DNA from: an uncultured Alphaproteobacteria bacterium
Lineage (GTDB): Bacteria; Pseudomonadota; Alphaproteobacteria; Caulobacterales; Caulobacteraceae
Assembly (NCBI GenBank): GCA_937920085.1
Contig: CALETE010000011.1
Span: 62,001-126,000, forward strand
Direction: 5' to 3'
Length of the DNA: 64,000 bases
Positions within the stretch are counted from its first letter, which is position 1, and each line of letters begins with the position of its first letter. The translations under genes were made by a program, and so were the position numbers. Under the pieces are notes generated by a model. The model was not told the DNA's origin and searched no databases. It saw only the letters and a list, made by a program, of their open reading frames with translations. Shown one piece after another: positions 1 through 8,213 of this stretch.

Positions 1-1
1 T

Positions 2-601
2 TGGCGGCTGGACGAAGACGAAGAAGAGGGCGAGCCCAAACCGGACATGCCGATGACGGCGGGGCCGGTTCAGAACGCTCTGTTCAAGTCCCGCACCGTC
101 CTGATCTTCGGGCCCATCAATATGCGTCTGGCAGAGCGGGTTACCGCCCAGCTGTTGGCCTTGGCCAATGACGACGCAGAAAAGCCAATCCGGGTGATTA
201 TCAACTCGCCGGGCGGTCACGTGGAAAGTGGCGACACCATCCACGACATGATCAAGTTCTGCGGCCCACAGGTGAAGATGATCGGCACCGGCTGGGTGGC
301 CAGCGCTGGTGCCAGCATCTTCGTTGGCGCGGCCAAGGAAAATCGTTTCTGCCTGCCCAATACCCGCTTCTTGCTGCACCAGCCCTCGGGCGGCGTGCGC
401 GGCCAAGCCTCAGACATCGCCATTGAGGCCGAAGAAATCGTCAAGATGCGGGAGCGGATGAACCACATCTATGCCCGGGAAACCGGCCAGACCTACGAGA
501 AGATCCTCGCCGATACCCAGCGGAACTTCTGGATGGGTGCTGAGGCGGCCGTGGCCTATGGCCTGGCGTCGAAGATCATCAACCGCCCAGACGAGGCCTA
601 A
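2..601 (+). CDS. ClpP-family protease subunit (5' end outside window)
   Basis: Serine peptidase of the ClpP family, expected to form a barrel that degrades proteins fed by a Clp ATPase. Counting from the ATG at 47, I see INSPGG near residue 53, the nucleophile Ser86 in VASAGA and the base His111 in LLHQPSGG. The third triad position aligns to Asn160 (DTQRNF) rather than the Asp of E. coli ClpP (DTERDRF). Asn is known at this place in Listeria ClpP1, so this may be a ClpP1-like partner subunit. The frame stays open to the window edge with an acidic stretch (DEDEEEGEPKP), so the real start is probably upstream; ATG 47 or 53 are fallbacks. The next gene starts 3 nt after the stop, suggesting co-transcription. 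Confidence 0.85.
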   Translation, partial: WRLDEDEEEGEPKPDMPMTAGPVQNALFKSRTVLIFGPINMRLAERVTAQLLALANDDAEKPIRVIINSPGGHVESGDTIHDMIKFCGPQVKMIGTGWVASAGASIFVGAAKENRFCLPNTRFLLHQPSGGVRGQASDIAIEAEEIVKMRERMNHIYARETGQTYEKILADTQRNFWMGAEAAVAYGLASKIINRPDEA

Positions 602-604
602 GAC

Positions 605-2206
605 ATGACGGCCGCGCCTTGGTGGAAGGGTGCGGTCGTCTATCACATCTATGTTCGCAGTTTCTGCGACTCCGATGGCGACGGCTTTGGCGACCTGGTG
701 GGCGTGCGTTCAAAGCTCGACTATATTCAGAGCCTCGGCGTCGACGCCATTTGGCTCTCGCCCATCCACCCATCCCCCAATCGCGACTGGGGCTATGACG
801 TGGCCGATTATGAAGGTGTCCATCCCGACTATGGCACCCTGGCTGATCTCGACGCCCTGATCGCCGATGCCCACGGGCGGGGACTTAAGGTCATGCTCGA
901 CGAGGTTCTGGCGCACACCTCTGATGAACATGCTTGGTTTGCGGAAAGCCGTGACGGCGGTCCAGAAGGCCCGAAGGCCGATTGGTATGTCTGGGCCGAT
1001 CCAGGAGATGATGGCACAGCACCGAATAACTGGCTCTCAGTCTTCGGTGGCCCGGCCTGGTCCTATCAGCCGGCCCGTCGCCAGCACTACCACCACAAGT
1101 TCCTGCGCCAGCAACCAAAGCTGAACTGGTTGAACCCTGATGCTCAAGAGGCTGCCCTCAAGGTGCTGGACTTCTGGCTGGCCCGGGGCGTGGATGGCTT
1201 CCGTCTGGATGTCGCTGGATGCTTCCTGCACGACGCCGCCCTGAGGGACAATCCTGCCATTCCAGCCGCCCAAAGAGAGCGCCACCACTGGTCCCATGCC
1301 GGGGACATGCAACAGCATTTGTTTGACTCAAACCTGCCTGAAAATATTCCCCTGCTGGATGTGGTGCGGCGTCGGGTGGATGCGCACAATGGCCAAAATG
1401 GCGGTGAGCGCTTTGTGTTCGGCGAGTTTTCCGAAGAAGAAGAACGCTGCGGCGCCTATTGCTCGCCGCAGGAGGGCCTGCACTCGGCCTATACCTTCGT
1501 CCTGCTGAAGGCGCGCAAGCTGCAAGCCAAGGTGTTCCGCGAGCACCTGCAGACCCTGGAACGGTTCCCCGACCACTGGCCCTGCATTTCCTTTTGTAAT
1601 CACGATATTCCCCGGACGGTCAGCCGTTTCGGGGGGACCGAAGCCGTCGCCCGACTGATGTTCACCCTGCTCCTGACTCTAAAGGGGGCGACCCTGATCT
1701 ATCAGGGGGAGGAACTTGGTCTTCCCGAGGGGCAGAGCTTGACCCGCACGCAACTGCGCGATCCCGTTGGTGACCTCTATTGGCCGGTGGCCAAGGGCCG
1801 GGACGGCGCCCGCACCCCCATGCCCTGGACCGAGGATGACTCAGCGCCGAGCTGGCTGCCCAGGGCTGTCGAGCACAAGGGCCTGTCAGCGGAAACCCAG
1901 GACGCCGATCCCAACTCTATGCTGGCCTTCAGCCGAAATATGATTGCCCTGCGCAAGGCCTCCCCCGCCCTGACCTGCGGCGAGATCGCCTTGATCGCCA
2001 CTGAAGAACCAATCCTCGCCTTCACCCGGATTCAGGGTGATGAGACCTTGCTCTGTGTGTTCAATATGAGCGGGGAAGAGGCGCTGTTTTCCGACCCTCG
2101 GCTAGCGGGCGCAGACATGCTGGCCCCCCAGACAGGTGATGGGCACAGGGCTGAAGACCGCCTAAGGCTTGGGCCCCAGGCCGCCCGTATTTTCCGTCTC
2201 TCGTGA
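605..2206 (+). CDS. GH13 family alpha-glucosidase
   Basis: Retaining alpha-glucosidase or glucosyltransferase of glycoside hydrolase family 13, probably cytoplasmic since no signal peptide is visible. The (beta/alpha)8 domain begins at once with WWKGAVVYHIYVRSF. Conserved regions: region I DEVLAH at 99-104, region II GFRLD with nucleophile Asp202, region III FGEFSE with acid/base Glu274, region IV NHD with Asp334. Region I has Ala where many members have Asn; proteobacterial alpha-glucosidases of the Halomonas HaG type also deviate here, and their nucleophile is also residue 202. Length 533 aa is normal. The ATG lies 3 nt after the protease gene, so the two are likely one transcript. Substrate (maltose, sucrose or alpha-glucosides) cannot be read from sequence. 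Confidence 0.88.
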   Translation: MTAAPWWKGAVVYHIYVRSFCDSDGDGFGDLVGVRSKLDYIQSLGVDAIWLSPIHPSPNRDWGYDVADYEGVHPDYGTLADLDALIADAHGRGLKVMLDEVLAHTSDEHAWFAESRDGGPEGPKADWYVWADPGDDGTAPNNWLSVFGGPAWSYQPARRQHYHHKFLRQQPKLNWLNPDAQEAALKVLDFWLARGVDGFRLDVAGCFLHDAALRDNPAIPAAQRERHHWSHAGDMQQHLFDSNLPENIPLLDVVRRRVDAHNGQNGGERFVFGEFSEEEERCGAYCSPQEGLHSAYTFVLLKARKLQAKVFREHLQTLERFPDHWPCISFCNHDIPRTVSRFGGTEAVARLMFTLLLTLKGATLIYQGEELGLPEGQSLTRTQLRDPVGDLYWPVAKGRDGARTPMPWTEDDSAPSWLPRAVEHKGLSAETQDADPNSMLAFSRNMIALRKASPALTCGEIALIATEEPILAFTRIQGDETLLCVFNMSGEEALFSDPRLAGADMLAPQTGDGHRAEDRLRLGPQAARIFRLS

Positions 2207-2278
2207 CAGAGTCCCCAGCCTTGATTTTGGGAAACCCAATGCCTTTCCCTAAAGACTGCTCGAGATTAGATTAGCCCC

Positions 2279-3385
2279 ATGCCTGATGGTGAAACCAAGA
2301 TCGCCAATCCCCCAGGGGCCGACGCCAAGTTCGGTCGGGGGTTTCTATATGATATCTGGTACTTCGCGGCCCTGTCGCGAGATCTGAAACCGGGCAAGCT
2401 GCAACGCTATGAAATCCTGGGGGAACCCGTCCTTTTAGGACGGGACCGCAAGGGTCAGGTCTATGGGGTCAAGGATGTCTGTCCCCATCGGGCGGCCCCC
2501 CTATCTGCAGGGCGTCTGACAGAAGAGGCTGATGGCCGCCCTACCGTGGAATGTCCCTATCACGGCTGGCGATTTGGCACGGACGGTGCCTGCGCCTCCA
2601 TTCCTTCCCTTGTAGATGACCAGAATTTGGACGTCTCAAAGATCCGAATTCGCCGATATCCCACCTCTGAGAGCCAAGGGATGGTTTTTGTATGGATCAG
2701 CGCCGATCCAAGATTTGACGGGGAGCCGCCCGAGGCACCGCCGGTCTTTGAGGGCGTAGTCGGTGGCGAACCGAAATTCGTCGACCGCATGGATTTCGAT
2801 GCGCACATGGATCATGCAGTGGTGGGTCTGATGGACCCGACCCATGCCCCCTATGTCCACGGTCAGTGGTGGTCGCGCAAGACGAAGGGCCAACACGACA
2901 AGACCAAGGCCTTCGCCCCTGCTGATCGGGGCTTTGTCATGACCAGACATCCACCCTCGAAAAGCAACAGGCTCTATCGTTTGCTGGGCGGAGATCCGCA
3001 GACCGAGATCACCTTTGCCCTGCCTGGCCAGCGGTGGGAGCATGTGATTGTCGGCAAATTTCAGGTCTTGGCCTTGACCTGCTTAACCCCCGTGAATGAC
3101 CGCAAGACCCGCATTACCCAGATCGTCTGGACCGACCATTGGGTGGCAAGCCTGCTGGCACCCTGGTTCCGGCGCATGATCCGGGTTTTCCTGCACCAGG
3201 ATGGCGACATGGTGAACCTGCAGAACGAAGGCCTGAAATACGACCCCTCCCTGCTGTGGATCGACGACGCCGATAAGCAGGCCAAATGGTATCAGCAGCT
3301 AAAGCGGGAATGGACAGCCAGCCGACAGGCCAAGCGGCCATTTAAGAACCCCATCACGGCCGTAACCCTGCGTTGGCGTAGCTGA
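2279..3385 (+). CDS. Rieske 2Fe-2S ring-hydroxylating oxygenase, alpha-subunit type
   Basis: Oxygenase with an N-terminal Rieske cluster and a C-terminal mononuclear iron domain (COG4638 type). Cluster ligands are Cys68 and His70 (VCPH) and Cys92 and His95 (CPYH). Iron-site residues lie in the segment D186-P-T-H189 with His194, matching the D-x2-H-x4-H pattern of this class. At 368 aa it resembles vanillate demethylase, chlorophyllide a oxygenase and carbazole dioxygenase components. The substrate is unknown and no reductase or ferredoxin gene lies next to it, so electrons must come from elsewhere. A 72-nt gap separates it from the glucosidase and the HAD gene follows 6 nt after its stop. Confidence 0.85.
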   Translation: MPDGETKIANPPGADAKFGRGFLYDIWYFAALSRDLKPGKLQRYEILGEPVLLGRDRKGQVYGVKDVCPHRAAPLSAGRLTEEADGRPTVECPYHGWRFGTDGACASIPSLVDDQNLDVSKIRIRRYPTSESQGMVFVWISADPRFDGEPPEAPPVFEGVVGGEPKFVDRMDFDAHMDHAVVGLMDPTHAPYVHGQWWSRKTKGQHDKTKAFAPADRGFVMTRHPPSKSNRLYRLLGGDPQTEITFALPGQRWEHVIVGKFQVLALTCLTPVNDRKTRITQIVWTDHWVASLLAPWFRRMIRVFLHQDGDMVNLQNEGLKYDPSLLWIDDADKQAKWYQQLKREWTASRQAKRPFKNPITAVTLRWRS

Positions 3386-3391
3386 ACTGCC

Positions 3392-4039
3392 TTGCCGATT
3401 ATTTTCGACTTTGATGGCGTCATCGCCGACTCTGAAATTCCCTCCAGCCTGGCCTTGGCCCAAGCCCTGACCGAAGCTGGGATGCCGACCAGCCTTGAAG
3501 ATGTGCTTGAGCATTATCTGGGGCGAAACTGGCATGACAGCCAAGTGGCCATAAATCGGATATGGGGTCGTGCCCCGCCAGCCGACCTCTACCGCCGCTG
3601 GGAAATTCTGAGTGTCGAGAACGCTTTACCGGTAACACCAGTGTACGGGGTGACGGAATTTCTCAGTAGCCTTGCGGGTCGCCTCCGGGCCATCGCCTCA
3701 TCCAGCAGCCCGGGTTGGATCACGGACCACTTGGATCAAATGGGCCTGCGCAACCATTTCGAGGACAGCCGGATCTTCAGCGCTGCTGTGCATGTGAGTC
3801 GAGGCAAGCCTCACCCCGACATCTACCTCCATGCCGCGAAGTCCCTTGGCGTCAGCCCGGACCTGGTGACGGTCATCGAGGATTCCCCCACGGGGGTCGC
3901 CGCTGCCGCTGCGGCTGGGATGCGCGTGATCGGACTCTGCGCCGGAGGCCATATACGTCCAGGACACGACGCCAAGCTTCGCGCCGCCGGGGCGCATGAG
4001 ATCGCCTGGTCCTATGCCGAAGTCGCTCAGCTAACTTAA
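3392..4039 (+). CDS. HAD hydrolase, phosphoglycolate phosphatase/beta-phosphoglucomutase-like
   Basis: Small HAD-superfamily phosphatase or phosphomutase, 215 aa. Motif I is DFDGVIADSE with nucleophile Asp6 and acid Asp8; motif II is the Ser run SSSS; motif III Lys is in RGKPHPD; motif IV is EDSPTG. The cap sits between motifs I and II as in beta-PGM-like enzymes. The start is TTG 3392: the preceding gene's stop is in the same frame only two codons upstream, so no earlier start is possible. It is probably translated together with the Rieske gene. Its stop shares four bases (TTAA, 4036-4039) with the stop of the convergent SDR gene. Substrate unknown. Confidence 0.82.
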   Translation: MPIIFDFDGVIADSEIPSSLALAQALTEAGMPTSLEDVLEHYLGRNWHDSQVAINRIWGRAPPADLYRRWEILSVENALPVTPVYGVTEFLSSLAGRLRAIASSSSPGWITDHLDQMGLRNHFEDSRIFSAAVHVSRGKPHPDIYLHAAKSLGVSPDLVTVIEDSPTGVAAAAAAGMRVIGLCAGGHIRPGHDAKLRAAGAHEIAWSYAEVAQLT

Positions 4040-4761
4040 AAAGGGATGGCCTGACCATCCCATCCGAAAAAGCCGCCAGAGTCCTTGGCTTCAAGACCGG
4101 CTAGGACCTTTAGTAGGGCCTCGGCACTGGCCTTGGGCGTCAGGCGTGCACGGCCGGCCGGGGAAAATGGTTCAGAGAGGGCCGTCTCTACCGTTCCTGG
4201 ATGCAGTGCCACGCAGAGGGCTTTCGGGTGGGTTCGGGCCAGCTCAATGGCCAAGGTATGAATGATCTGATTGAGCGCAGCCTTCGAGGCGCGATAGCCA
4301 TACCAACCACCTAGGCGGTTATCGGCAATGCTGCCGACCCGGGCGGATAGGGCGGCAAAGACGCTGCGGTCTTCCCGAGAGAGAACGGGCAGAATGTGCT
4401 TGGCGATTATGGCTGGCAAAATGGTGTTCACAGCGAAGACGTGAGCGAGGCCTGCGGGATCTAGGGCCTTCCAGGATTTCTCTGGGGCCGTAATGGCGTC
4501 CTGCAGCACCCCGTTCGTCACAATCGCGAGCTGAAGGGCGTGGCCGCTGTCTTTCAACTCTCCGACAAGGGTGATGAGCGCGCCCTCATCCGCCGGATTC
4601 ATCTGTCGGTATACCAATTTGGGGTGATGAAACTCTGGAGGGCGACGCGAAACCGACCAAACCTGCGAAATTTCAGGACGATCGACCAAGCGCTCGGTCA
4701 AGGCTTTACCGATGCCACCGGCACCAAATATTACAGCTGAAGAAGTAGGCATGATGGCCAT
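4036..4761 (-). CDS. SDR-family NAD(P)-dependent oxidoreductase (C-factor-like)
   Basis: Short-chain dehydrogenase/reductase, 241 aa, cytoplasmic. Nucleotide-binding motif GAGGIG at residues 13-18, catalytic Tyr156 and Lys160 in YRASK, and the family-typical C-terminal sequence GGFFGWDGQAIPF. The end resembles C-factor/CsgA-like SDRs, some of which sit next to LitR-type regulators in proteobacteria. Here it is divergently transcribed from the LitR-like gene across a 143-nt intergenic region, the usual arrangement for a regulator and its target. That suggests light or cobalamin control, which is inference. MAIM or MPTSS could be the start. Its stop overlaps the HAD stop. Confidence 0.82.
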   Translation of the reverse strand: MAIMPTSSAVIFGAGGIGKALTERLVDRPEISQVWSVSRRPPEFHHPKLVYRQMNPADEGALITLVGELKDSGHALQLAIVTNGVLQDAITAPEKSWKALDPAGLAHVFAVNTILPAIIAKHILPVLSREDRSVFAALSARVGSIADNRLGGWYGYRASKAALNQIIHTLAIELARTHPKALCVALHPGTVETALSEPFSPAGRARLTPKASAEALLKVLAGLEAKDSGGFFGWDGQAIPF

Positions 4762-4904
4762 TATTGAACGTCTTTGGCTTCAAAAGCGAATTCGGAGTCT
4801 GATCGCAGACCCTGGAAAAATATTGTCACTGACTATAAAGCCCACTTTATTATAAGCGCTTTCTTGGTAAAACTGATCACCATGGCCTAGCATATTACCG
4901 AACC
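4762..4904. promoter_or_regulatory. Divergent promoter region between SDR and LitR-like gene
   Basis: This 143-nt spacer is more AT-rich than its surroundings and must carry promoters for both divergent genes. It contains TATAAAG and TTATTATAAG stretches that could be -10 elements. No clear -35/-10 pair can be fixed by eye. The strongest operator-like sequence lies just downstream, within the first codons of the LitR-like gene. Confidence 0.5.
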
Positions 4905-5873
4905 TTGGAGCTTTCGGAAGATTTGTCCAGGACAAAACTCGTAGTTCACGATGAAAGCGCGCCTACACATGCGACATCGATTAGCCGTGCGCAGTTTTCT
5001 ATAGCTTCTACTGAACGTGATACAGGGATTCCGAAAGAGACGCTTCGAGTGTGGGAGAGGCGTTATGGCTTCCCGGCACCAAGTCGTAACGCACAAGACG
5101 AACGGGTTTATTCCATTGAGGATCTTGAAAAGCTCCGACTAGTGAAACGCCTGATCGCCGCTGGGCATAGGCCAGGTAAGATCCTTCAACGGGACTTGGC
5201 CGAACTGATCGAGCTCGCGCCAAGTGCAAACGCATTTCCTTCCGAGGATGTGCGGCAGGCCCTGGAATTTCTGACGGGCGACCAGCTGGACACCTTTGCG
5301 GAGATCTTGTCGAAAATCCTGGCACGAGATGGCCTGAGAAGTTTTGTACTCGATACAGGTCGGGCACTTTCAGCCGCGGTCGGTGAAGCCTGGGCCCGAG
5401 ACGAACTGCGTATTCACCAGGAGCATTATTTCACCGAAGTCATCACTGGCTTAATTCGGACGGCAATTGGGGCGACCCGAATGGTCGGGCGAAGACCTCG
5501 GGTCTTGCTGACGACCTTTCCCAATGAACCTCATACACTGGGCCTGCTAATGGCTGAGGCCATGTTCGTGATCAGTGGCTGCGACTGCGTAAGCTTGGGT
5601 GCACAGACACCCCTCTCAGAGATCGAACTGGCGGCTGACGCACACCAGGCCGACCTTATCGGACTGTCCTTTTCGTCAATGCAGGGGGCAAATCGCCTGA
5701 CAAAAGGGCTAAATGAGCTTCGGGCCCTTACGCCGTCAGACATTGAGATTTGGGCGGGGGGAAACGCCAAGAGCCTCGCGACCTATAAGTCTCCTGGCGT
5801 CCGAGTTCTTCTCGACCTGGAAAAAATTCCAGAAGCGATTGAAGTTTGGCGCCGAGGGGGTCAGTCAACATAG
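4905..5873 (+). CDS. litR: MerR-family regulator with cobalamin-binding domain (CarH/LitR-like)
   Basis: Transcription factor of the CarH/LitR type, in which adenosylcobalamin senses light. N-terminal MerR helix-turn-helix at about 30-85 (GIPKETLRVWERRYGFP). The middle helical bundle carries W163-x9-E173-H174, the family signature that caps adenosylcobalamin. The C-terminal Rossmann-like B12 domain has E208-P-H210-T-L-G, the ExHxxG motif with the lower axial His. The residue after the Trp is Ala164; in Thermus CarH this is His132, which ligates cobalt after photolysis. No ATG or GTG precedes the HTH in frame. TTG 4905 or TTG 4923 are the candidate starts; 4923 has GGAG 12 nt and GGAAG 3 nt upstream. 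The 3' end overlaps the convergent thiolase gene by 13 nt. Confidence 0.82.
   Translation: MELSEDLSRTKLVVHDESAPTHATSISRAQFSIASTERDTGIPKETLRVWERRYGFPAPSRNAQDERVYSIEDLEKLRLVKRLIAAGHRPGKILQRDLAELIELAPSANAFPSEDVRQALEFLTGDQLDTFAEILSKILARDGLRSFVLDTGRALSAAVGEAWARDELRIHQEHYFTEVITGLIRTAIGATRMVGRRPRVLLTTFPNEPHTLGLLMAEAMFVISGCDCVSLGAQTPLSEIELAADAHQADLIGLSFSSMQGANRLTKGLNELRALTPSDIEIWAGGNAKSLATYKSPGVRVLLDLEKIPEAIEVWRRGGQST
4922..4936. promoter_or_regulatory. 15-bp perfect palindrome, candidate operator
   Basis: TTTGTCC-A-GGACAAA, a perfect inverted repeat with 7-bp arms and one central base. It overlaps the possible TTG start codon at 4923 of the LitR-like gene, or codons 6-11 if translation starts at 4905. 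The same 15 bases recur at 7885-7899. A dimeric regulator bound here could block initiation of its own gene. Binding by the LitR-like protein is inference. Confidence 0.5.
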
Positions 5874-7402
5874 GTGAAGCGATTTAGCCCTTGATCATCT
5901 GTCCGCACCTGGACTGTCCGGGCCAGGGGGTCACGATCGCGCGATACAGCTAGTGTCACCAAGTCGCCGTCCTCTGCCATAGCGGCGAACCGCCGGTCAT
6001 TTTCGGCAAGGCGTCCGATCACGACCACCACATCGCCGTCGCGGTGCGGAATAATCGTATAGGTCTCGATGCGCCCCATCCCAGCTGCGCCTTCGAGTTC
6101 AAGCCCTAGAATAGGGGCGTCAGCGACCTTTCCCCGGCGCAATTCAGGCTGACTCCAGTCGGCGGGCTGGGTGGAATAAATGCCAGTTGAATACTTGGAC
6201 AACATGCCACCATTGGCACCCACCAAACCGAATTCACCCCGTCGCAAACGCAGCGTTCCGACAGCTTCGGCAATCGCGTGCATCGAATAGTCGTTACCGG
6301 CCCCGCCAAAATAGGGCAGTCCACCGGTCAAGGTTAGACCGCGGGGGTCGTCAGGCGTAAGCCCCAGGCCATCGAGCATGTTGAAAACAGCGATGGGGAA
6401 GCAGCTGTAGAAATCAAACGCCGCAATGTCGGACACCGACTTACCGGCCAAATTCAAGGCGAGCTTGGCTGAAGCTATGGACTGAGGGCTCGCCGACAGA
6501 TCTGGGCGCTCCATGGGCGTGAGTTCATTGGCATCGCCCTGGCCATGGAGATAGACCCAGCGCTCTTCAGGAATTCCCATCGCCCTCGCCGCGCCCACGG
6601 AACTCAAAAGAACCGCTGCGGCTTGGTTGACCTGATCTCGGGCGACCAACATCCGCGTGAAGGGGTCAGCCACGATGCGATTGCGCTCGCTCACCGCGAT
6701 AAGCTCTGAGGCCGTGCGAGCCGTTGGCGCGGCGGAAAAGGGATTTTGCGCGGCCACGTCAGAGAAGGGCGCGAACAGGGCACCCATGTCTTCAGCATAG
6801 GCTTGGCGCGTCTTGCCCAACCGCCCACGGCGGGCATTTTCAAACAGGGCATAACAGGGAATGGCACCCCGAATGCGATGCTTGATCAAGGAGGCTGTGA
6901 ACATGCCCTCAAGGCCATAGCCGCGATCCTCCAGATCACCCTCGACGGTTTCCGACCAATCTGGCGCTTCACCCTTGGCCTGCAAATGCAAAACCGTCGA
7001 CATGGCCTCTGAACCCACCAGAAGAACCGTCTCAGCCTCGCCCTGGGCGATGGCAGAACAGAATTCTCCCACCAGTCTCTGAGGGCCCTGGCCGCCCGTA
7101 ATTTCAAGTATGGCGCGCTGGGGATTGGCACCAATGCGCTTAGCCACAGATCTGGGAAAATTGTTCGAGGCCCCAAAGGGCGGCTTTGCCCCCGGTGATG
7201 AAATCTCGAACTGGCGAATGGCAGCCACCGTGTCGATAGATGCCGCGAGCGCACCAATCGACCTAGCATCAGCGATCGCCAAGCGCGCCGCCTCTGCGGC
7301 GAGGTCCGCCGGCGACAGGGCACGGTAATTTGCGTCTGTCGGCCGCTCTGCAGCCTGTCCAACGCCGATGATAATGGGTGTGCGGTCGCTGATAGAAGAC
7401 AT
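5861..7402 (-). CDS. Thiolase-fold acetyl-CoA acetyltransferase homologue lacking the usual Cys
   Basis: Thiolase-superfamily protein of 513 aa with an extra C-terminal domain (about 400-513), like the SCP2-thiolase-related proteins annotated as acetyl-CoA acetyltransferase. The loop that normally holds the acyl-accepting Cys reads TGGQGPQ at about 102-108, without Cys. Other thiolase landmarks remain: DFYSCFP near 330 and a GG-x4-GGAGN-type segment near 370. Standard thiolytic chemistry is therefore doubtful. Related Cys-less proteins occur in lipid and sterol catabolic settings, but nothing nearby sets a pathway. The ATG is at 7402-7400; the promoter would be in the gene-free region upstream. 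It converges on the LitR-like gene with a 13-nt overlap. Confidence 0.75.
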   Translation of the reverse strand: MSSISDRTPIIIGVGQAAERPTDANYRALSPADLAAEAARLAIADARSIGALAASIDTVAAIRQFEISSPGAKPPFGASNNFPRSVAKRIGANPQRAILEITGGQGPQRLVGEFCSAIAQGEAETVLLVGSEAMSTVLHLQAKGEAPDWSETVEGDLEDRGYGLEGMFTASLIKHRIRGAIPCYALFENARRGRLGKTRQAYAEDMGALFAPFSDVAAQNPFSAAPTARTASELIAVSERNRIVADPFTRMLVARDQVNQAAAVLLSSVGAARAMGIPEERWVYLHGQGDANELTPMERPDLSASPQSIASAKLALNLAGKSVSDIAAFDFYSCFPIAVFNMLDGLGLTPDDPRGLTLTGGLPYFGGAGNDYSMHAIAEAVGTLRLRRGEFGLVGANGGMLSKYSTGIYSTQPADWSQPELRRGKVADAPILGLELEGAAGMGRIETYTIIPHRDGDVVVVIGRLAENDRRFAAMAEDGDLVTLAVSRDRDPLARTVQVRTDDQGLNRFTYVD

Positions 7403-8213
7403 CGAATTTTCCGTTGCGGTGAAAGGGTCGCAATTTAAACTCTAGACCAAGGCTAGACCGCGACGACAATCCCCTCGCCGGATTAAATGCCGTGAATTCT
7501 CCTCGCGGCAACCGGAACGACTTGGGACCAGCGACCCTGTCAGACCACCGGAAACCCAGCCCCTCTGCCGAGATCAAAATCGTCGGCGAATAATCCTCTG
7601 ACCGGCCCATGAGGCGCGACATATCGCCACATGTGTTTTGGAATTGCGGGTTGCGATAATGCCCACCTAAACTCAGGGTTTTCTCTAGAAAATTTCACAA
7701 CTTAGGAAAGTTTATTTAAGTTCGACCGCCTCAAGGTGCGGCCTTCGATTCAAAGTAATAATGCAAAATGATAGAGTTATTTCATCGTATTTGAAATTTA
7801 ATATACAATCCAAAGATTGCAAAAAATCGCCAAATACTCTTTATTTAATTATGAGGCGGCCAATCGACAACAATAAGATAACATTTTGTCCAGGACAAAT
7901 GTTCCTGCCGGGAGAAATTTTCTATCAACTCTGGGCTTGAAATTCTAGTTACAGGGATATCTGGAAGCGGGGCTCAGGGGTTTTACCAAAATCATATATT
8001 CTGATACCTCTAAGGTTATGAAGACTTGTTGGCCCATTTCTTCCGGAATTAGGACTTCAAACTGCAATTCTCCGCACGCGCTTAAATGGTTGGAGCATCT
8101 TGTTTTTTTGAAACGGTTTTCGCCTCAGGGCGCTTGAACCGAGGGCTAAATCATTGAAGCGCGCCGGAAGATCTTCTGCCGTCGCGTGGTCGCTGGAGAA
8201 GGAGGAGTCCCTG
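7403..8213. other. 811-nt gene-free, partly AT-rich region with one operator-like palindrome
   Basis: No convincing protein-coding gene: the frames here are short and do not resemble known proteins. The stretch from about 7680 to 7910 is strikingly AT-rich (for example TTTATTTAATTATG at 7841-7854) compared with the flanks. It must contain the promoters of the thiolase gene (leftward) and the XRE regulator (rightward), and it holds the second copy of TTTGTCCAGGACAAA. It is long enough for an unannotated small RNA or a long 5' leader, but I see no terminator-like hairpin. Confidence 0.5.
7885..7899. promoter_or_regulatory. Second copy of the 15-bp palindrome, candidate operator
   Basis: TTTGTCCAGGACAAA, identical to 4922-4936, flanked by AT-rich DNA. 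It lies 483 nt upstream of the thiolase start and 314 nt upstream of the XRE regulator start. An exact 15-base repeat in a window of this size is unlikely by chance, so a shared binding protein is probable. The gene it controls is not evident. Confidence 0.5.

Noticed and set aside
2227..2239. TTGGG-AAA-CCCAA hairpin after the GH13 gene
   Set aside because: Only a 5-bp stem and no T-run, so not a credible terminator.
7269..7622. 117-codon minus-strand frame upstream of and overlapping the thiolase
   Set aside because: Arg/Pro-rich, mostly out-of-frame thiolase sequence; no start signal.
8028..8147. Possible 39-codon ORF in the gene-free region
   Set aside because: No ribosome-binding site or recognisable sequence; likely chance.
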